From Parasphingorhabdus cellanae (GTDB taxonomy: Bacteria > Pseudomonadota > Alphaproteobacteria > Sphingomonadales > Sphingomonadaceae), in NCBI RefSeq assembly GCF_017498565.1, contig NZ_CP071794.1:1612001-1676000 (forward strand): a stretch of 64,000 nt of DNA, read 5' to 3'. The notes under the pieces are model-generated. The model was not told where the DNA came from. It saw only the letters and a list, made by a program, of their open reading frames with translations, and ran no database searches. A program made the translations under genes and the position numbers. This document shows, in pieces, positions 1-8,580 of this stretch (its first letter is position 1; each line of letters starts with the position of its first letter).

Positions 1-969
1 CAATCCGAAGTCGAGCGGCTCTTGCCGGTTGGACCATGTGTTGGCGTTATGCGGCAAGCCATGTCCGCAACGTCCCGCCGCGACGTGACTCTTCCGATCC
101 GGCAATTCATGCCGATACCCGATGCGCCCGGAAAACTGGCAATCATGCCCGGTACATTGGGAGAACCAGCCTGTTTTGGCATCAAGCTGGTTTGCAAATA
201 TGATCGCCCGCATGACGACCCGTTGGGCACCCATGTCGGGATGGTGATGCTATTTGATAGCGTCAAGGGCATTCCGCTGGCGATGATCGAGGGGTCCTCG
301 TTAACCGCGATCCGGACCTCTGCAGCAAGCGCGCTCGCAACGGACATTCTGGCGCGCAAGAACGCAACCAGACTGGCGATTATCGGCAATGGCGAACAGG
401 CGATGCGCCATGTGCATGCCATGTGCGCGGTGCGGGCCGTTGATCATATCAATGTCTGGGGCCGTGATATAGAGCGTGCTCGCACCTTTGCTGCCGCGGT
501 GGCCGATGACACCGGCATTCCAGTTATAGCTTGCAAAAGCGCCGCAGAGGCTGTGGCGGGGGCCGATATCATCTGCACCACGACATCGGCGAAAGAACCG
601 GTGCTGAGTGGCGAGGAGCTGGAGGCGGGCCAGCATGTCAATCTGGTTGGCTCTGCCATCCCTGCTGCGGCGGAAGTTGACGATGTTGCCGTAGAAAGGG
701 CAAGTTTCTACGTGGACTATCGCGACGCGGCGATGGCAGCGGCAGGAGAGCTGCTGGGCGCGATTGAGCGCGGGGTTGTGACGGCCGATCATATCGTTGC
801 GGAAGTTGGCGAAGTGTTGACGGATGAGACACGGGGCCGGAACAATGATGACCAGATTACGATGTACAAATCACTCGGTGTCGCCTCGCAGGATCTCGCC
901 GCCGCGCATGCGATCTGGCGGATGGCCGAGGCCGAAAACAAGGGGATTACCGTTGACCTTATGGACTAG
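1..969 (+). CDS. Ornithine cyclodeaminase / mu-crystallin family enzyme, 5' end outside the window
   Basis: This is an NAD(P)-dependent enzyme of the ornithine cyclodeaminase, ketimine reductase and mu-crystallin family. The frame is open to base 1, and the first visible residues (QSEVERLLP) match the start of the first helix of this family, so only a few N-terminal codons are missing; the TTG at 22 is probably not the start. The Rossmann motif is visible as AIIGNGEQAMRH, preceded by a family-typical segment ending EGSSLTAIRTSAASA. Members act on ornithine, alanine, cyclic imines or diaminopropionate precursors, and the substrate here cannot be read. It is the first visible gene of a plus-strand operon, and the next gene starts inside its last codons. 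Confidence 0.85.
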   Translation, partial: QSEVERLLPVGPCVGVMRQAMSATSRRDVTLPIRQFMPIPDAPGKLAIMPGTLGEPACFGIKLVCKYDRPHDDPLGTHVGMVMLFDSVKGIPLAMIEGSSLTAIRTSAASALATDILARKNATRLAIIGNGEQAMRHVHAMCAVRAVDHINVWGRDIERARTFAAAVADDTGIPVIACKSAAEAVAGADIICTTTSAKEPVLSGEELEAGQHVNLVGSAIPAAAEVDDVAVERASFYVDYRDAAMAAAGELLGAIERGVVTADHIVAEVGEVLTDETRGRNNDDQITMYKSLGVASQDLAAAHAIWRMAEAENKGITVDLMD

Positions 970-2242
970 AACCGCGCACTTCATCCTGCCGCTTGCCATG
1001 GCGATTGGCGGATGCACCATAAAAACGGAAGTTGGCGCAGCCGCACCGCTTGGTAGCGCCGCAAGCACCGGCGCGGCCGACGAAGCGCTCTACATGCAGC
1101 GTTACGAAGCACAACAGAAGGCCGCCATCGCCGGTGGCGGCCTGCCCGCCTACGACCCGCTGGAGCCGGTCCGCGGCGCTTCTCCCTATCAGCCGCTACC
1201 GGAAGGGCCAGCACGCATCAATGCATCGGCCCTGCAAAAGGCAGAGCAATTTGCCAGGGAGCGCAACAGTTCCGCCTTTCTGGTCTGGCATGACGGCGCG
1301 CTGGTCCAGGAAAGCTATTTTGGCGAGGCGGATCGCGATTATCTCATCAACGCAAAATCGCTGGCCAAGCCATTGACCGCGATTATCGTCGGCCGCGCCA
1401 TCCAGCAGGGGCATATTAAATCGCTCGACCAGCCGGTTGCAGACTTCATCACCGAATGGAAAAGCGATCCCGGAAAATCCAAAATCCTGATCCGCCACCT
1501 GCTCGACATGCGCAGCGGGTTGTTGCCGCAGGGTTTTGGAGGCGGCCCGGAAAATGTGCTGAACCGCGCCTATCTCCACCCCCGCCATGACGAAGTGATC
1601 ATCAATGAATATCCCCTGGTGAACGAACCAGGCAGCCGGTACGAATATGCCAATGCCAATTCCGAACTGGTAGCACCGGTTATCGAGCGCGCGACCGGAC
1701 AAAGGTATCACGATTATGTCAGCGACGCGTTGCTGATCCCCATTGGCGCTCAGGGTGGGACGGTCTGGGTCAACAGACCCGGCGGCGTGGCTCATGCCGG
1801 ATGTTGTATTCAACTGCCCGGGCAAACATGGGCCAGATTGGGCATTTTGTTGCTGAACGATGGAATTTGGGAGAGCGAAAGACTGCTTCCAGATGGCTAT
1901 GTCAATGCCATGCGGACCCCGACAAAAGAAAATCCGCATGCCGGCATGGGCGTCTGGATCGCCGGTGACTATGTCAAGGGCCGCGGGCCGCTTCATCCGT
2001 CAATGGAAGCAGGCAAAACCCTGCACAGCGAACCCTATGCCGACAAGGATCTGTTCCTGTTTGACGGCAATGGTAGCCAGGTGGTCTATATTGTCCCATC
2101 GCAAAGATTGATCATTGTGCGAACAGGCGACCGTCCGCCGAAAGACAAACCCTGGGACAACAGCTACATTCCCAATCTTGTCATCAATGCGATTAAGCGG
2201 GGGCCTGACGAACCGCAACCCGTGCCGCAAAAAGGGAAATAG
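953..2242 (+). CDS. Exported serine hydrolase of the beta-lactamase/NylB fold, lipoprotein
   Basis: This is a penicillin-binding-protein-like (class C beta-lactamase, EstB, NylB) serine hydrolase. The catalytic SxxK is read as S-L-A-K in AKSLAKPLTA, and the second motif Y-x-N as YAN in YEYANANSE. I chose the TTG at 953 because AGGGG lies about 9 bases upstream and it gives a signal peptide ending IGGC, a lipobox. An ATG at 824 would add about 40 residues of shadow sequence from the preceding gene. The start overlaps the cyclodeaminase gene by 17 bases. A paralogue lies at 5947-7143 in the same operon. The substrate is unknown: an ester, amide or lactone in the periplasm is plausible, and antibiotic resistance is not implied. 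Confidence 0.8.
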   Translation: MTLWTRTAHFILPLAMAIGGCTIKTEVGAAAPLGSAASTGAADEALYMQRYEAQQKAAIAGGGLPAYDPLEPVRGASPYQPLPEGPARINASALQKAEQFARERNSSAFLVWHDGALVQESYFGEADRDYLINAKSLAKPLTAIIVGRAIQQGHIKSLDQPVADFITEWKSDPGKSKILIRHLLDMRSGLLPQGFGGGPENVLNRAYLHPRHDEVIINEYPLVNEPGSRYEYANANSELVAPVIERATGQRYHDYVSDALLIPIGAQGGTVWVNRPGGVAHAGCCIQLPGQTWARLGILLLNDGIWESERLLPDGYVNAMRTPTKENPHAGMGVWIAGDYVKGRGPLHPSMEAGKTLHSEPYADKDLFLFDGNGSQVVYIVPSQRLIIVRTGDRPPKDKPWDNSYIPNLVINAIKRGPDEPQPVPQKGK

Positions 2243-2248
2243 CAGTTC

Positions 2249-3676
2249 ATGGCGACCATAGCTGAAGCATCCGAGGTCAGGACCAAACAGGCTCTTCCCG
2301 CTTCCCTGAAACTGGGTTGGGGCTCCGGCGCATTCGGTATCGCGCTGCTGATGAATGGCGTTTCCGGGCTGATCCTGCTATTCACCGCCAGTATTTTGCA
2401 GATCGATCCCTGGCTCGCCGGGCTTGTCATCTTTCTCGCCAAACTGATCGACGTTGTCACGGATCCGATCGTTGGCGTTTGGAGTGACCGCTATGAATCG
2501 AGCAAGGGACGGCGCAGGCCCTTTCTGCTCTGGGGCTCAATTACCGGCGCTATCAGCTTTGCCCTGATCTTTACCTCGCCATCATTCGAGAACCAGTATC
2601 TTACCGCCTTTTATATCTTCATCGTCCTGAGTTTCTACGCCATCGCCTACACGATCTACAATATTCCCTATATGTCGATGCCGGCGGAAATGACCGACAA
2701 TTATCATGAACGCTCCTCGATCCATGCCTATCGAATGGTTTTTATCTCGCTCGGGTCTTTCGTAGCGACAGCCGGAGTAAAGGTGGTACTCGAAGCGCTC
2801 GGCAAAACCGAGCCATCAAGCTATGCGGTCGTCGGTGTCGGTTGTGCAGTGCTTATCCTAATCAGCACTATGGTCGCTTATTTCACAACCGCTTCTGCCC
2901 GGTTCACGCAAGGCGCTGAAAAAAGTACCAAAAGCAATGCGGCCCAAGTCGTGCATGAATTTAACGCGGTCCGCAGCAACCGGCATTTTCTGCGCCTGAT
3001 CGGTGTGAAATTTGCGCAATTGCTGGGGGTACAGACCTCTGGCGCTGCCTTTGCCTATTTTTTCGTCCAAAGCCTGGGTCGGGATTTCAACATTCTGGCG
3101 ATTTTCGGCACCACAGTGACAATCTCAACGATTATCTTTGCCCCGTTGCTCGTTAAATTCTCCCAGCGGTTTGGGAAAAAGAATACCTATTATGTTGCGG
3201 CCAGCGTCAATATTTTTTACGCGCTGAGCTGGTCTCTGGCCAGCGAAGGCGAGCCGCTTTGGTCGATTGTCATGCGCGCCGCTTTCGTCGGCATCGCCTT
3301 TACCGGCAATGTGGTCATGGCCATGTCGATGCTCACCGATATCATCAACGCTGATGCCAACCGCACCGGCGTGCGGCGTGAGGGTGCGTTCACCGCGCTA
3401 TATAGTTTCGTGGAGAAGCTGACCGGCGCGGTCGGTCCGCTCATCGTGGGTTTTGCGCTCTCCTTTGCCGGGTTTAACAACAAGCTGCCCTTTGACGTTC
3501 CGCAAGGTGGCAATGTCGACACGGCCCTGCTATTTTCAGTGAGCTGGCTCCCTGCCCTATTTGGGCTCGTCGCCATCTGGATCTTGTCAGGATATAACCT
3601 GACAGAACAGGAATTGCAGGCTGCTCGGGCAGAGAACACTGCCAACAATGAAGTGAACAAACAGGAGAAATCATGA
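2249..3676 (+). CDS. MFS transporter, glycoside-pentoside-hexuronide:cation symporter (GPH) type
   Basis: This 475-residue inner-membrane protein has about twelve hydrophobic segments. The conserved GPH signature after the second membrane segment is visible as DVVTDPIVGVWSDR, followed by a basic cytoplasmic loop (SSKGRRRPF). The family (MelB, XynP relatives) imports sugars, glycosides and other small organic molecules with sodium or protons. The gene starts 6 bases after the serine hydrolase and ends in an ATGA overlap with the methyltransferase, so it is translationally linked. In this operon it probably imports the product released by the exported hydrolases; that is inference. Confidence 0.85.
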   Translation: MATIAEASEVRTKQALPASLKLGWGSGAFGIALLMNGVSGLILLFTASILQIDPWLAGLVIFLAKLIDVVTDPIVGVWSDRYESSKGRRRPFLLWGSITGAISFALIFTSPSFENQYLTAFYIFIVLSFYAIAYTIYNIPYMSMPAEMTDNYHERSSIHAYRMVFISLGSFVATAGVKVVLEALGKTEPSSYAVVGVGCAVLILISTMVAYFTTASARFTQGAEKSTKSNAAQVVHEFNAVRSNRHFLRLIGVKFAQLLGVQTSGAAFAYFFVQSLGRDFNILAIFGTTVTISTIIFAPLLVKFSQRFGKKNTYYVAASVNIFYALSWSLASEGEPLWSIVMRAAFVGIAFTGNVVMAMSMLTDIINADANRTGVRREGAFTALYSFVEKLTGAVGPLIVGFALSFAGFNNKLPFDVPQGGNVDTALLFSVSWLPALFGLVAIWILSGYNLTEQELQAARAENTANNEVNKQEKS

Positions 3677-4713
3677 TGGAATTGCAAAATCCCAATTTAA
3701 AACAGCGTGGCCGTGCCTCGCTCGATTTCCTGGCGCAAATGGGCATGGCTTCTGCACCGGTATCGCAAAAAGTGACCGCTGAAATTAACGATCGACTGGA
3801 CACCGATAATCTGCCGGATGATCTGGATGAACGGGAAGCGGCAATCGACAATGCACTGTCGGACTCCACCGCTTTCGCAACCCAGCGCCTGATGGGGGAT
3901 TGGCACAGCCGCAGCCATGGCCGGATTTCATGGGAAGCCTTTGAGGAAATCAAACCGGAATTGCAGCCGGTTCTGGATGCAACCACCAAGGGACCGGCGA
4001 GCCTTGTGCTTGATCCAGCTCTCAAACTTCCTGCTTATTGGGACGGCGTTCATTTTCACCGTACAGAGGGCGGCTGGGATGCGCATGAGCATATGGGCTA
4101 TGTCCATGGCGAGATTATTCACAAAAAAATGGTCGCGCGTTTCTTCCCGGGCGGGATATTCAAACAAAGGCAAAACGTGGCCGAAATGGCGCCGCGCGAC
4201 AGTTATGACCGGATACTGGACATGGGGTGTTCGAGCGGTCACTTCACCACCGCGCTCGCCAAAACCTATCCGGACGCGCAGATTACCGGTGTCGAGCTCT
4301 CTGCCCGGATGCTGGAGCATGCCCACCGCACGGCCAATGCCAATGGCTGGAACTGGAAACTCTATCAGCGGGCGGCCGAAGATACGGGTTTTGACGATGG
4401 CAGCTTTGATCTTGTCGCGTCCTACATACTGATCCACGAAATTCCCGCTGATGTCGTCGAGCAGGTTTTTGCGGAAGCCCTCCGCGTGCTGGAGCCCGGT
4501 GGCGACATGATCATGTCGGATGCCACCCGCTATGCCGATCTCGACAAGCTCAGTGTGTGGAAAGCCGATCGCAGTGCCAAATATGGCGGTGAGCCCTTCT
4601 GGCGCGAAACCGCCAGCCTTGACCTGGCCGAAATCGCGAGAAAAGTGGGCTTTGTCGATGTTACTGCCGACGGCATATATCCGCATGTTGTCAAAGGGCG
4701 CAAACCGGAATGA
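3673..4713 (+). CDS. Class I SAM-dependent methyltransferase
   Basis: The protein has 346 residues. An N-terminal helical region of about 165 residues resembles nothing I can name. It is followed by a Rossmann methyltransferase domain with motif I ILDMGCSSGHF near residue 175, an acidic motif II end (ITGVELS) and the motif IV-like DLVASYILIHEI. The large N-terminal part suggests a small-molecule methyltransferase with its own substrate-binding domain. Its start overlaps the stop of the transporter (ATGA), and its own stop overlaps the start of the next small gene. The substrate is not known. Demethylation or methyl transfer on an aromatic or carboxylic group would fit a catabolic operon. Confidence 0.85.
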   Translation: MMELQNPNLKQRGRASLDFLAQMGMASAPVSQKVTAEINDRLDTDNLPDDLDEREAAIDNALSDSTAFATQRLMGDWHSRSHGRISWEAFEEIKPELQPVLDATTKGPASLVLDPALKLPAYWDGVHFHRTEGGWDAHEHMGYVHGEIIHKKMVARFFPGGIFKQRQNVAEMAPRDSYDRILDMGCSSGHFTTALAKTYPDAQITGVELSARMLEHAHRTANANGWNWKLYQRAAEDTGFDDGSFDLVASYILIHEIPADVVEQVFAEALRVLEPGGDMIMSDATRYADLDKLSVWKADRSAKYGGEPFWRETASLDLAEIARKVGFVDVTADGIYPHVVKGRKPE

Positions 4714-4999
4714 GCGGGCCGGATCGCGACACACCTACCAGCTTTAACTTCCCGAAGGCGAGCTGCTACTTCCGGAGCAGGTCGACAATCTGGGCCGGGC
4801 CCTGATCAGCCTGACCCGAGAAATCTGCGTGCTGACCGACCGGCAGATGGTGCTGGAAAAAATACTGACGGACAAGGGCATTGACGTGACTGATGCCGTT
4901 GAAAATTATCAGCCCGATGAAACGCTGCAGAGCCGGTTGGATGAACGCACGGGCGCGATTGTCAAAACCATTATCGGTGATCTGACGGGCGCGGAATGA
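4710..4999 (+). pseudogene. Small helical protein gene broken by a one-base frameshift (or a sequencing error)
   Basis: An ATG at 4710 overlaps the methyltransferase stop and reads MSGPDRDTPTSFNF. The frame then fails at the CCC run at 4751-4753. From there the adjacent frame continues as PEGELLLPEQVDN and on to a TGA at 4997-4999, which overlaps the start of the next gene as ATGA. Adding one C to the run would give one open frame of about 96 residues. The overlaps at both ends show that the gene belongs to the operon. The product would be mostly helical, without signal peptide or membrane segment, and I do not recognise the family. The C-terminal half is charged and could bind a partner enzyme. 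Confidence 0.6.
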
Positions 5000-5943
5000 T
5001 CAATCGGCGCAGTCTGTGCCGAGGCATGGCATGGCTCACCATGCTTTTGAGCAGCGGGCCAGCCCTTGCGATGCAGGCCGCGTCGACGATTCCGAATGCG
5101 CCCCCAAAGCTTGTCGTCACCGAAATTCAGACAATGTTGACGACCGAAAGTGGCCACCAATTCCCTCTGACGATATTCGCACCAGACAGATCAGGCACCT
5201 TTCCCCTGATCGTCTTCTCGACCGGTGCCTTTTCAAGCCCGGACCGTTATCTCAACATGCTCCAGCCGATTGCTGATGCAGGATATGTTATCCTTGCGCC
5301 AACTCATTTGGATGCGGAGATATTGGCGCTTGATCCCAAGCCAAAGTCGGAAACAGTATGGAAGACACGCAATGACGAGATTGCGCATCTTGCGGCCGTT
5401 CCGGAACGGGTAGTGGCTCTCCTCAAAAAGCGCGGCATCGATATTGATGCAGGCCAGATCGCCGCAATGGGCCATAGCTATGGGGCCCTGATAGCCCAGA
5501 TTGGTGCCGGAGCAATTGCGATGGAGCCCGATGGCTCTCGTACCAATCGCAAGATCGGCAATGTCGCTGCACTCGTCGCTTATTCTCCGCCCGGCCCGAT
5601 TGCCGAGATGATCGACGCCAAAGGCTGGTCGACTATCGACGTACCAAGTCTGACGGTGACGGGGACAGCGGATGTCCTGCCGGGCTTTATCGACGACTGG
5701 CGGCTCCACAAGGCGGCTTATGAAGCCACCCCTAAAGGCGCGCGGTGGCTGTGGGTCGGGGATGATGTTGATCATTATTTTGACGGGCTTTTCGGGCGGG
5801 GCGGATCCATCCGACCGGAAATCGCAAAGCGCTTCGATCATTCTATCGCGACGACCATCCAGTTTCTCGATCTGCATCTGAAGCCAGAGAAGGTTGCAGA
5901 AGGCCCGGAGCCATTATCCGGCGTTGAAGTCACAAAGGACTAG
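4996..5943 (+). CDS. Secreted alpha/beta hydrolase (dienelactone hydrolase / PAF-acetylhydrolase-like)
   Basis: This 315-residue protein starts with a cleavable signal peptide (basic MINRRS, hydrophobic core, PALAMQ). The nucleophile elbow is G-H-S-Y-G near residue 157. A later Asp in the TGTADVLPGF region and a His in DDVDHYF complete a likely Ser-Asp-His triad. It resembles the DLH-like group that includes platelet-activating-factor acetylhydrolases and polyester-degrading cutinase relatives. The start codon overlaps the preceding stop, and 3 bases separate its end from the next start. An exported esterase or lactonase beside two exported serine hydrolases suggests stepwise extracytoplasmic deacylation of one substrate; the substrate itself is not evident. 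Confidence 0.8.
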   Translation: MINRRSLCRGMAWLTMLLSSGPALAMQAASTIPNAPPKLVVTEIQTMLTTESGHQFPLTIFAPDRSGTFPLIVFSTGAFSSPDRYLNMLQPIADAGYVILAPTHLDAEILALDPKPKSETVWKTRNDEIAHLAAVPERVVALLKKRGIDIDAGQIAAMGHSYGALIAQIGAGAIAMEPDGSRTNRKIGNVAALVAYSPPGPIAEMIDAKGWSTIDVPSLTVTGTADVLPGFIDDWRLHKAAYEATPKGARWLWVGDDVDHYFDGLFGRGGSIRPEIAKRFDHSIATTIQFLDLHLKPEKVAEGPEPLSGVEVTKD

Positions 5944-5946
5944 AGC

Positions 5947-7143
5947 ATGCGAACCATACAAATCACTATAGCGGGCGCATTGCTTTCATCGCTGGCCGCC
6001 TGCATGACGCCAGCGACAGATGCCGTTCTGGAGCGCGATCTGGCCGCCGCAGCAGAGGCTTTGCAAGGCGCGACGGTATTGGATGTCGACCTGTTCCAGC
6101 CAACGATCACCATCGGCGAAAAATGTGATGAACAGAAGCTGCCAGCAAGCGAGGCCGCGATGTCGACCGATCTTGCCGCTGCCATCGCGCAGGCCGATAG
6201 CTATTCCAACGCGCAAAAGGGGGTTGGTCTCGTCATTCTGAAAGACGGGAAAATTTTGCATGAAAGCTATGCTGGCGATGCCGGCGCGGCCACCTCTACC
6301 GACAGCTATTCCATGCACAAATCCGTTCTCGCACTGGTCTACGGGATTGCGATTGCGGAAGGCATTATCGGATCGCTGGATGATCGCGCAGGACAATATA
6401 TCAGCGAATGGAAAGATGATCCGCGCGGTCAGATTACGCTCCGGCAGTTGCTGCATATGGAGAGCGGTCTGAAATTGTACAGCTTTGCCGATGCCGGTGA
6501 GAGATTACGGGAATTGCTTTTTGCGGCCGATATCAACGCGGTCGCGCTGGACTATCCGCTGGCCGATGCTCCTGGTGCAGAGTTTCGCTATAATAATGTG
6601 AACAGCCAGGTGGCCGGCATCGCATTGCAACGCGCCCTTCAGGCAAATGGCTATGACAGCTATGCAGGCTATCTGGAACAAAAGCTCTGGTGTCCGGTCG
6701 GCAATGACACAGCCAGGCTGTGGCTCGACCGGGAGGGCGGTGCTCCGCATTATTATTCCGGCCTGTTCACAAACCCGCATAATTGGGCCCGGATCGGCGA
6801 ACTGATCCGCAATCAGGGCAGATTGCACGGCAAACAGATAGTCCCCGCCGAATGGATCAAGGCCATGGCCCAGTCAGCACCGACCAATCCCAATTATGGC
6901 CTGCATGTCTGGCGCGGATCGCCCTATGTCGCCAAACGCCGCTATAGCCAGCAAAACCCGCTCGCGGTGACCCATGGTGCGCCTTATCTGGCCGAAGATG
7001 TGCTGTTTTTTGACGGGTTCGGCGGACAGCGTGTCTATGTCGTTCCATCCAGCGGCCTGACGATCGTTCGCACAGGCCAAGTGAATTTCGACTATGACGA
7101 CGCAAAAATCGTCAATCTGATATTGGATGGCCTATCCCGCTAA
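5947..7143 (+). CDS. Serine hydrolase of the beta-lactamase/NylB fold, lipoprotein, paralogue of the 953-2242 gene
   Basis: This 398-residue protein begins with a lipoprotein signal (MRTIQ, hydrophobic core, LLSSLAAC). The catalytic S-M-H-K lies in DSYSMHKSV and the Y-N-N motif in FRYNNVNSQ. Close to the C terminus DVLFFDGFGGQRVYVVPS matches the corresponding stretch of the first hydrolase in the operon, so the two are paralogues. The 6-aminohexanoate-dimer hydrolase group is the nearest named relative I can offer. It is the last gene of the operon and ends 7 bases from the converging GST gene, with no room for a separate terminator. Probably it acts in the periplasm on an ester or amide. Confidence 0.8.
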   Translation: MRTIQITIAGALLSSLAACMTPATDAVLERDLAAAAEALQGATVLDVDLFQPTITIGEKCDEQKLPASEAAMSTDLAAAIAQADSYSNAQKGVGLVILKDGKILHESYAGDAGAATSTDSYSMHKSVLALVYGIAIAEGIIGSLDDRAGQYISEWKDDPRGQITLRQLLHMESGLKLYSFADAGERLRELLFAADINAVALDYPLADAPGAEFRYNNVNSQVAGIALQRALQANGYDSYAGYLEQKLWCPVGNDTARLWLDREGGAPHYYSGLFTNPHNWARIGELIRNQGRLHGKQIVPAEWIKAMAQSAPTNPNYGLHVWRGSPYVAKRRYSQQNPLAVTHGAPYLAEDVLFFDGFGGQRVYVVPSSGLTIVRTGQVNFDYDDAKIVNLILDGLSR

Positions 7144-7150
7144 GACGCCA

Positions 7151-7837
7151 TCACTTCTGATTGAACATGGCCTTGAATGATTCCTCCGTAGGATTGCCGA
7201 CTTTAAGGTCATCTTCCATGACCGCAAGGCCGCGCTGAACAGCGGGACGCGCTCCGACGGTGGCTAGCCAGCGCTCGACATTTGGAAATGCGGTGACGTC
7301 GATCCCGTGCAAATTTTGCTGCTTTTCGGTCATCCAGGGAAAAGTCGACATATCAGCGACTGAATAGTCGCTGCCCGCCAGATATTCCTGCTCTCCCAAC
7401 CGTTTGTCGATCACGCCATAAAGCCGCTTTGTTTCGCCGCAATAGCGCTCAATACCATGTTCGACGCGCTCTTTCGCATAGCCGTTAAAATAGCCACATT
7501 GGCCGAACATGGGGCCAACGCTGGCATTCTGGAAAAACAGCCATTGCGTTACGATGGATTGCTGCACCGGTTCTTCCGGCCAGAATTTCCCGGTCTTTTG
7601 CGCAAAATAGAGAAATATGGCACCCGATTCAAAGACCGCGTGGGGCTGGCCAGCGGGACCCTCATGATCAACGATTGCGGGCACGCGATTATTAGGGCTG
7701 ATGGCCAGAAATTCCGGGATATGTTGTTCGCCCTGCAGGATGTTGATGGATATGGTCCGGTAATCGAGTGCGAACTCTTCGAGCGCGATCGATATTTTAT
7801 GCCCGTTGGGCGTCGGCCAGTAATAAAAATCGATCAT
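7151..7837 (-). CDS. Glutathione S-transferase family protein, YfcG/YghU-like
   Basis: This 228-residue protein has an N-terminal thioredoxin-fold domain starting MIDFYYWPTPNGHKISIALE and a helical C-terminal domain. The TPNGHK segment with Asn at the active-site position, and NRVPAIVDHEG with ESGAIFLYFA for glutathione binding, match the Nu-class/YfcG group, which often has disulfide reductase or glutathione lyase activity. It is the last gene of the minus-strand operon, and its ATG overlaps the stop of the preceding GST by 4 bases. In catabolic operons such GSTs remove thioether or halide groups or protect against reactive intermediates; which applies here is not visible. Confidence 0.85.
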   Translation of the reverse strand: MIDFYYWPTPNGHKISIALEEFALDYRTISINILQGEQHIPEFLAISPNNRVPAIVDHEGPAGQPHAVFESGAIFLYFAQKTGKFWPEEPVQQSIVTQWLFFQNASVGPMFGQCGYFNGYAKERVEHGIERYCGETKRLYGVIDKRLGEQEYLAGSDYSVADMSTFPWMTEKQQNLHGIDVTAFPNVERWLATVGARPAVQRGLAVMEDDLKVGNPTEESFKAMFNQK

Positions 7838-8565
7838 CGGGCATGCTCCTTCTGCAAGGCGAGTATGTCCTGCACCGCCTGCTGACAGCGTTTGGCACCG
7901 GTATCGCCTTCAAAATCCTTGTTGTAATGCGACTGCACCGAAGGGCGCTCGATCGCTGCGTCAAACCAGTCCGACAGCGCCGGACGACCATCGCGCCACC
8001 GGAAATCGGGATGGATCGGATCTTTGGCTTCATAAAATTCCGCGCGAAAACCGAGATAGCTGATCGCGTGCAGCAGCGACGCATGGCCAATATCAAAATC
8101 CGTCCAGCTGCCCGCCTGTTGCTCGAGCCCATCCAGGGCGCGGATATATTTCGGCCATAAGGATTCAAAAACCCGCATATTCCATTGCTCGGGCTCCTGC
8201 CATTGTTCGGCCACCATTTGCACCGTCGTTTCAAAAATCGTGTCCCCCAATGCCAGCCGGGTGATCGCATCCCAGCGGGCCGGGCCCGGCGCCGGATACA
8301 TTTTGCGCGCCTTACTGTTGACATCAAAATATTCGCAGATCGCCTGGCTGCCATAAATGACTTGGCCGGTGTCAGTAGCAAGCGTCGGTACCTTACCGAG
8401 CGGGTTGAGCGCCACGATACTGTAAGCATCGCCCTGATCTTCCCCGTCCAGATTCTTGAACGGGAAGGTCGGAACAAAGTCAATATCGTCCCAATGCCCG
8501 CACTCATGCGCGGTGACCAGAACCTTGTGAATGAAGCTGTGAAACGGGGAGTAAAAAAGTTTCAT
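7834..8565 (-). CDS. Glutathione S-transferase family protein
   Basis: This second GST (243 residues from the ATG at 8565) differs clearly from its neighbour. The thioredoxin domain starts MKLFYSPFHSFIHKVLVTA with a Ser near the active-site position. NPLGKVPTLATDTG and GSQAICEYFD are the glutathione-binding cis-Pro and Ser-rich motifs. GAGGAAG lies about 9 bases upstream of this ATG; a TTG two codons earlier is less likely. It sits between the lyase and the other GST in one operon. Two unlike GSTs in tandem suggest different steps, or a heterodimer, rather than redundancy. Confidence 0.83.
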   Translation of the reverse strand: MKLFYSPFHSFIHKVLVTAHECGHWDDIDFVPTFPFKNLDGEDQGDAYSIVALNPLGKVPTLATDTGQVIYGSQAICEYFDVNSKARKMYPAPGPARWDAITRLALGDTIFETTVQMVAEQWQEPEQWNMRVFESLWPKYIRALDGLEQQAGSWTDFDIGHASLLHAISYLGFRAEFYEAKDPIHPDFRWRDGRPALSDWFDAAIERPSVQSHYNKDFEGDTGAKRCQQAVQDILALQKEHAR

Positions 8566-8580
8566 GATCAATATCTTCCT

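Noticed and set aside
953-7143. Reading the two serine hydrolases as beta-lactamase resistance genes
   Set aside because: The SxxK/YxN fold is shared by esterases and amidases, and the operon is catabolic; nothing points to antibiotic substrates.
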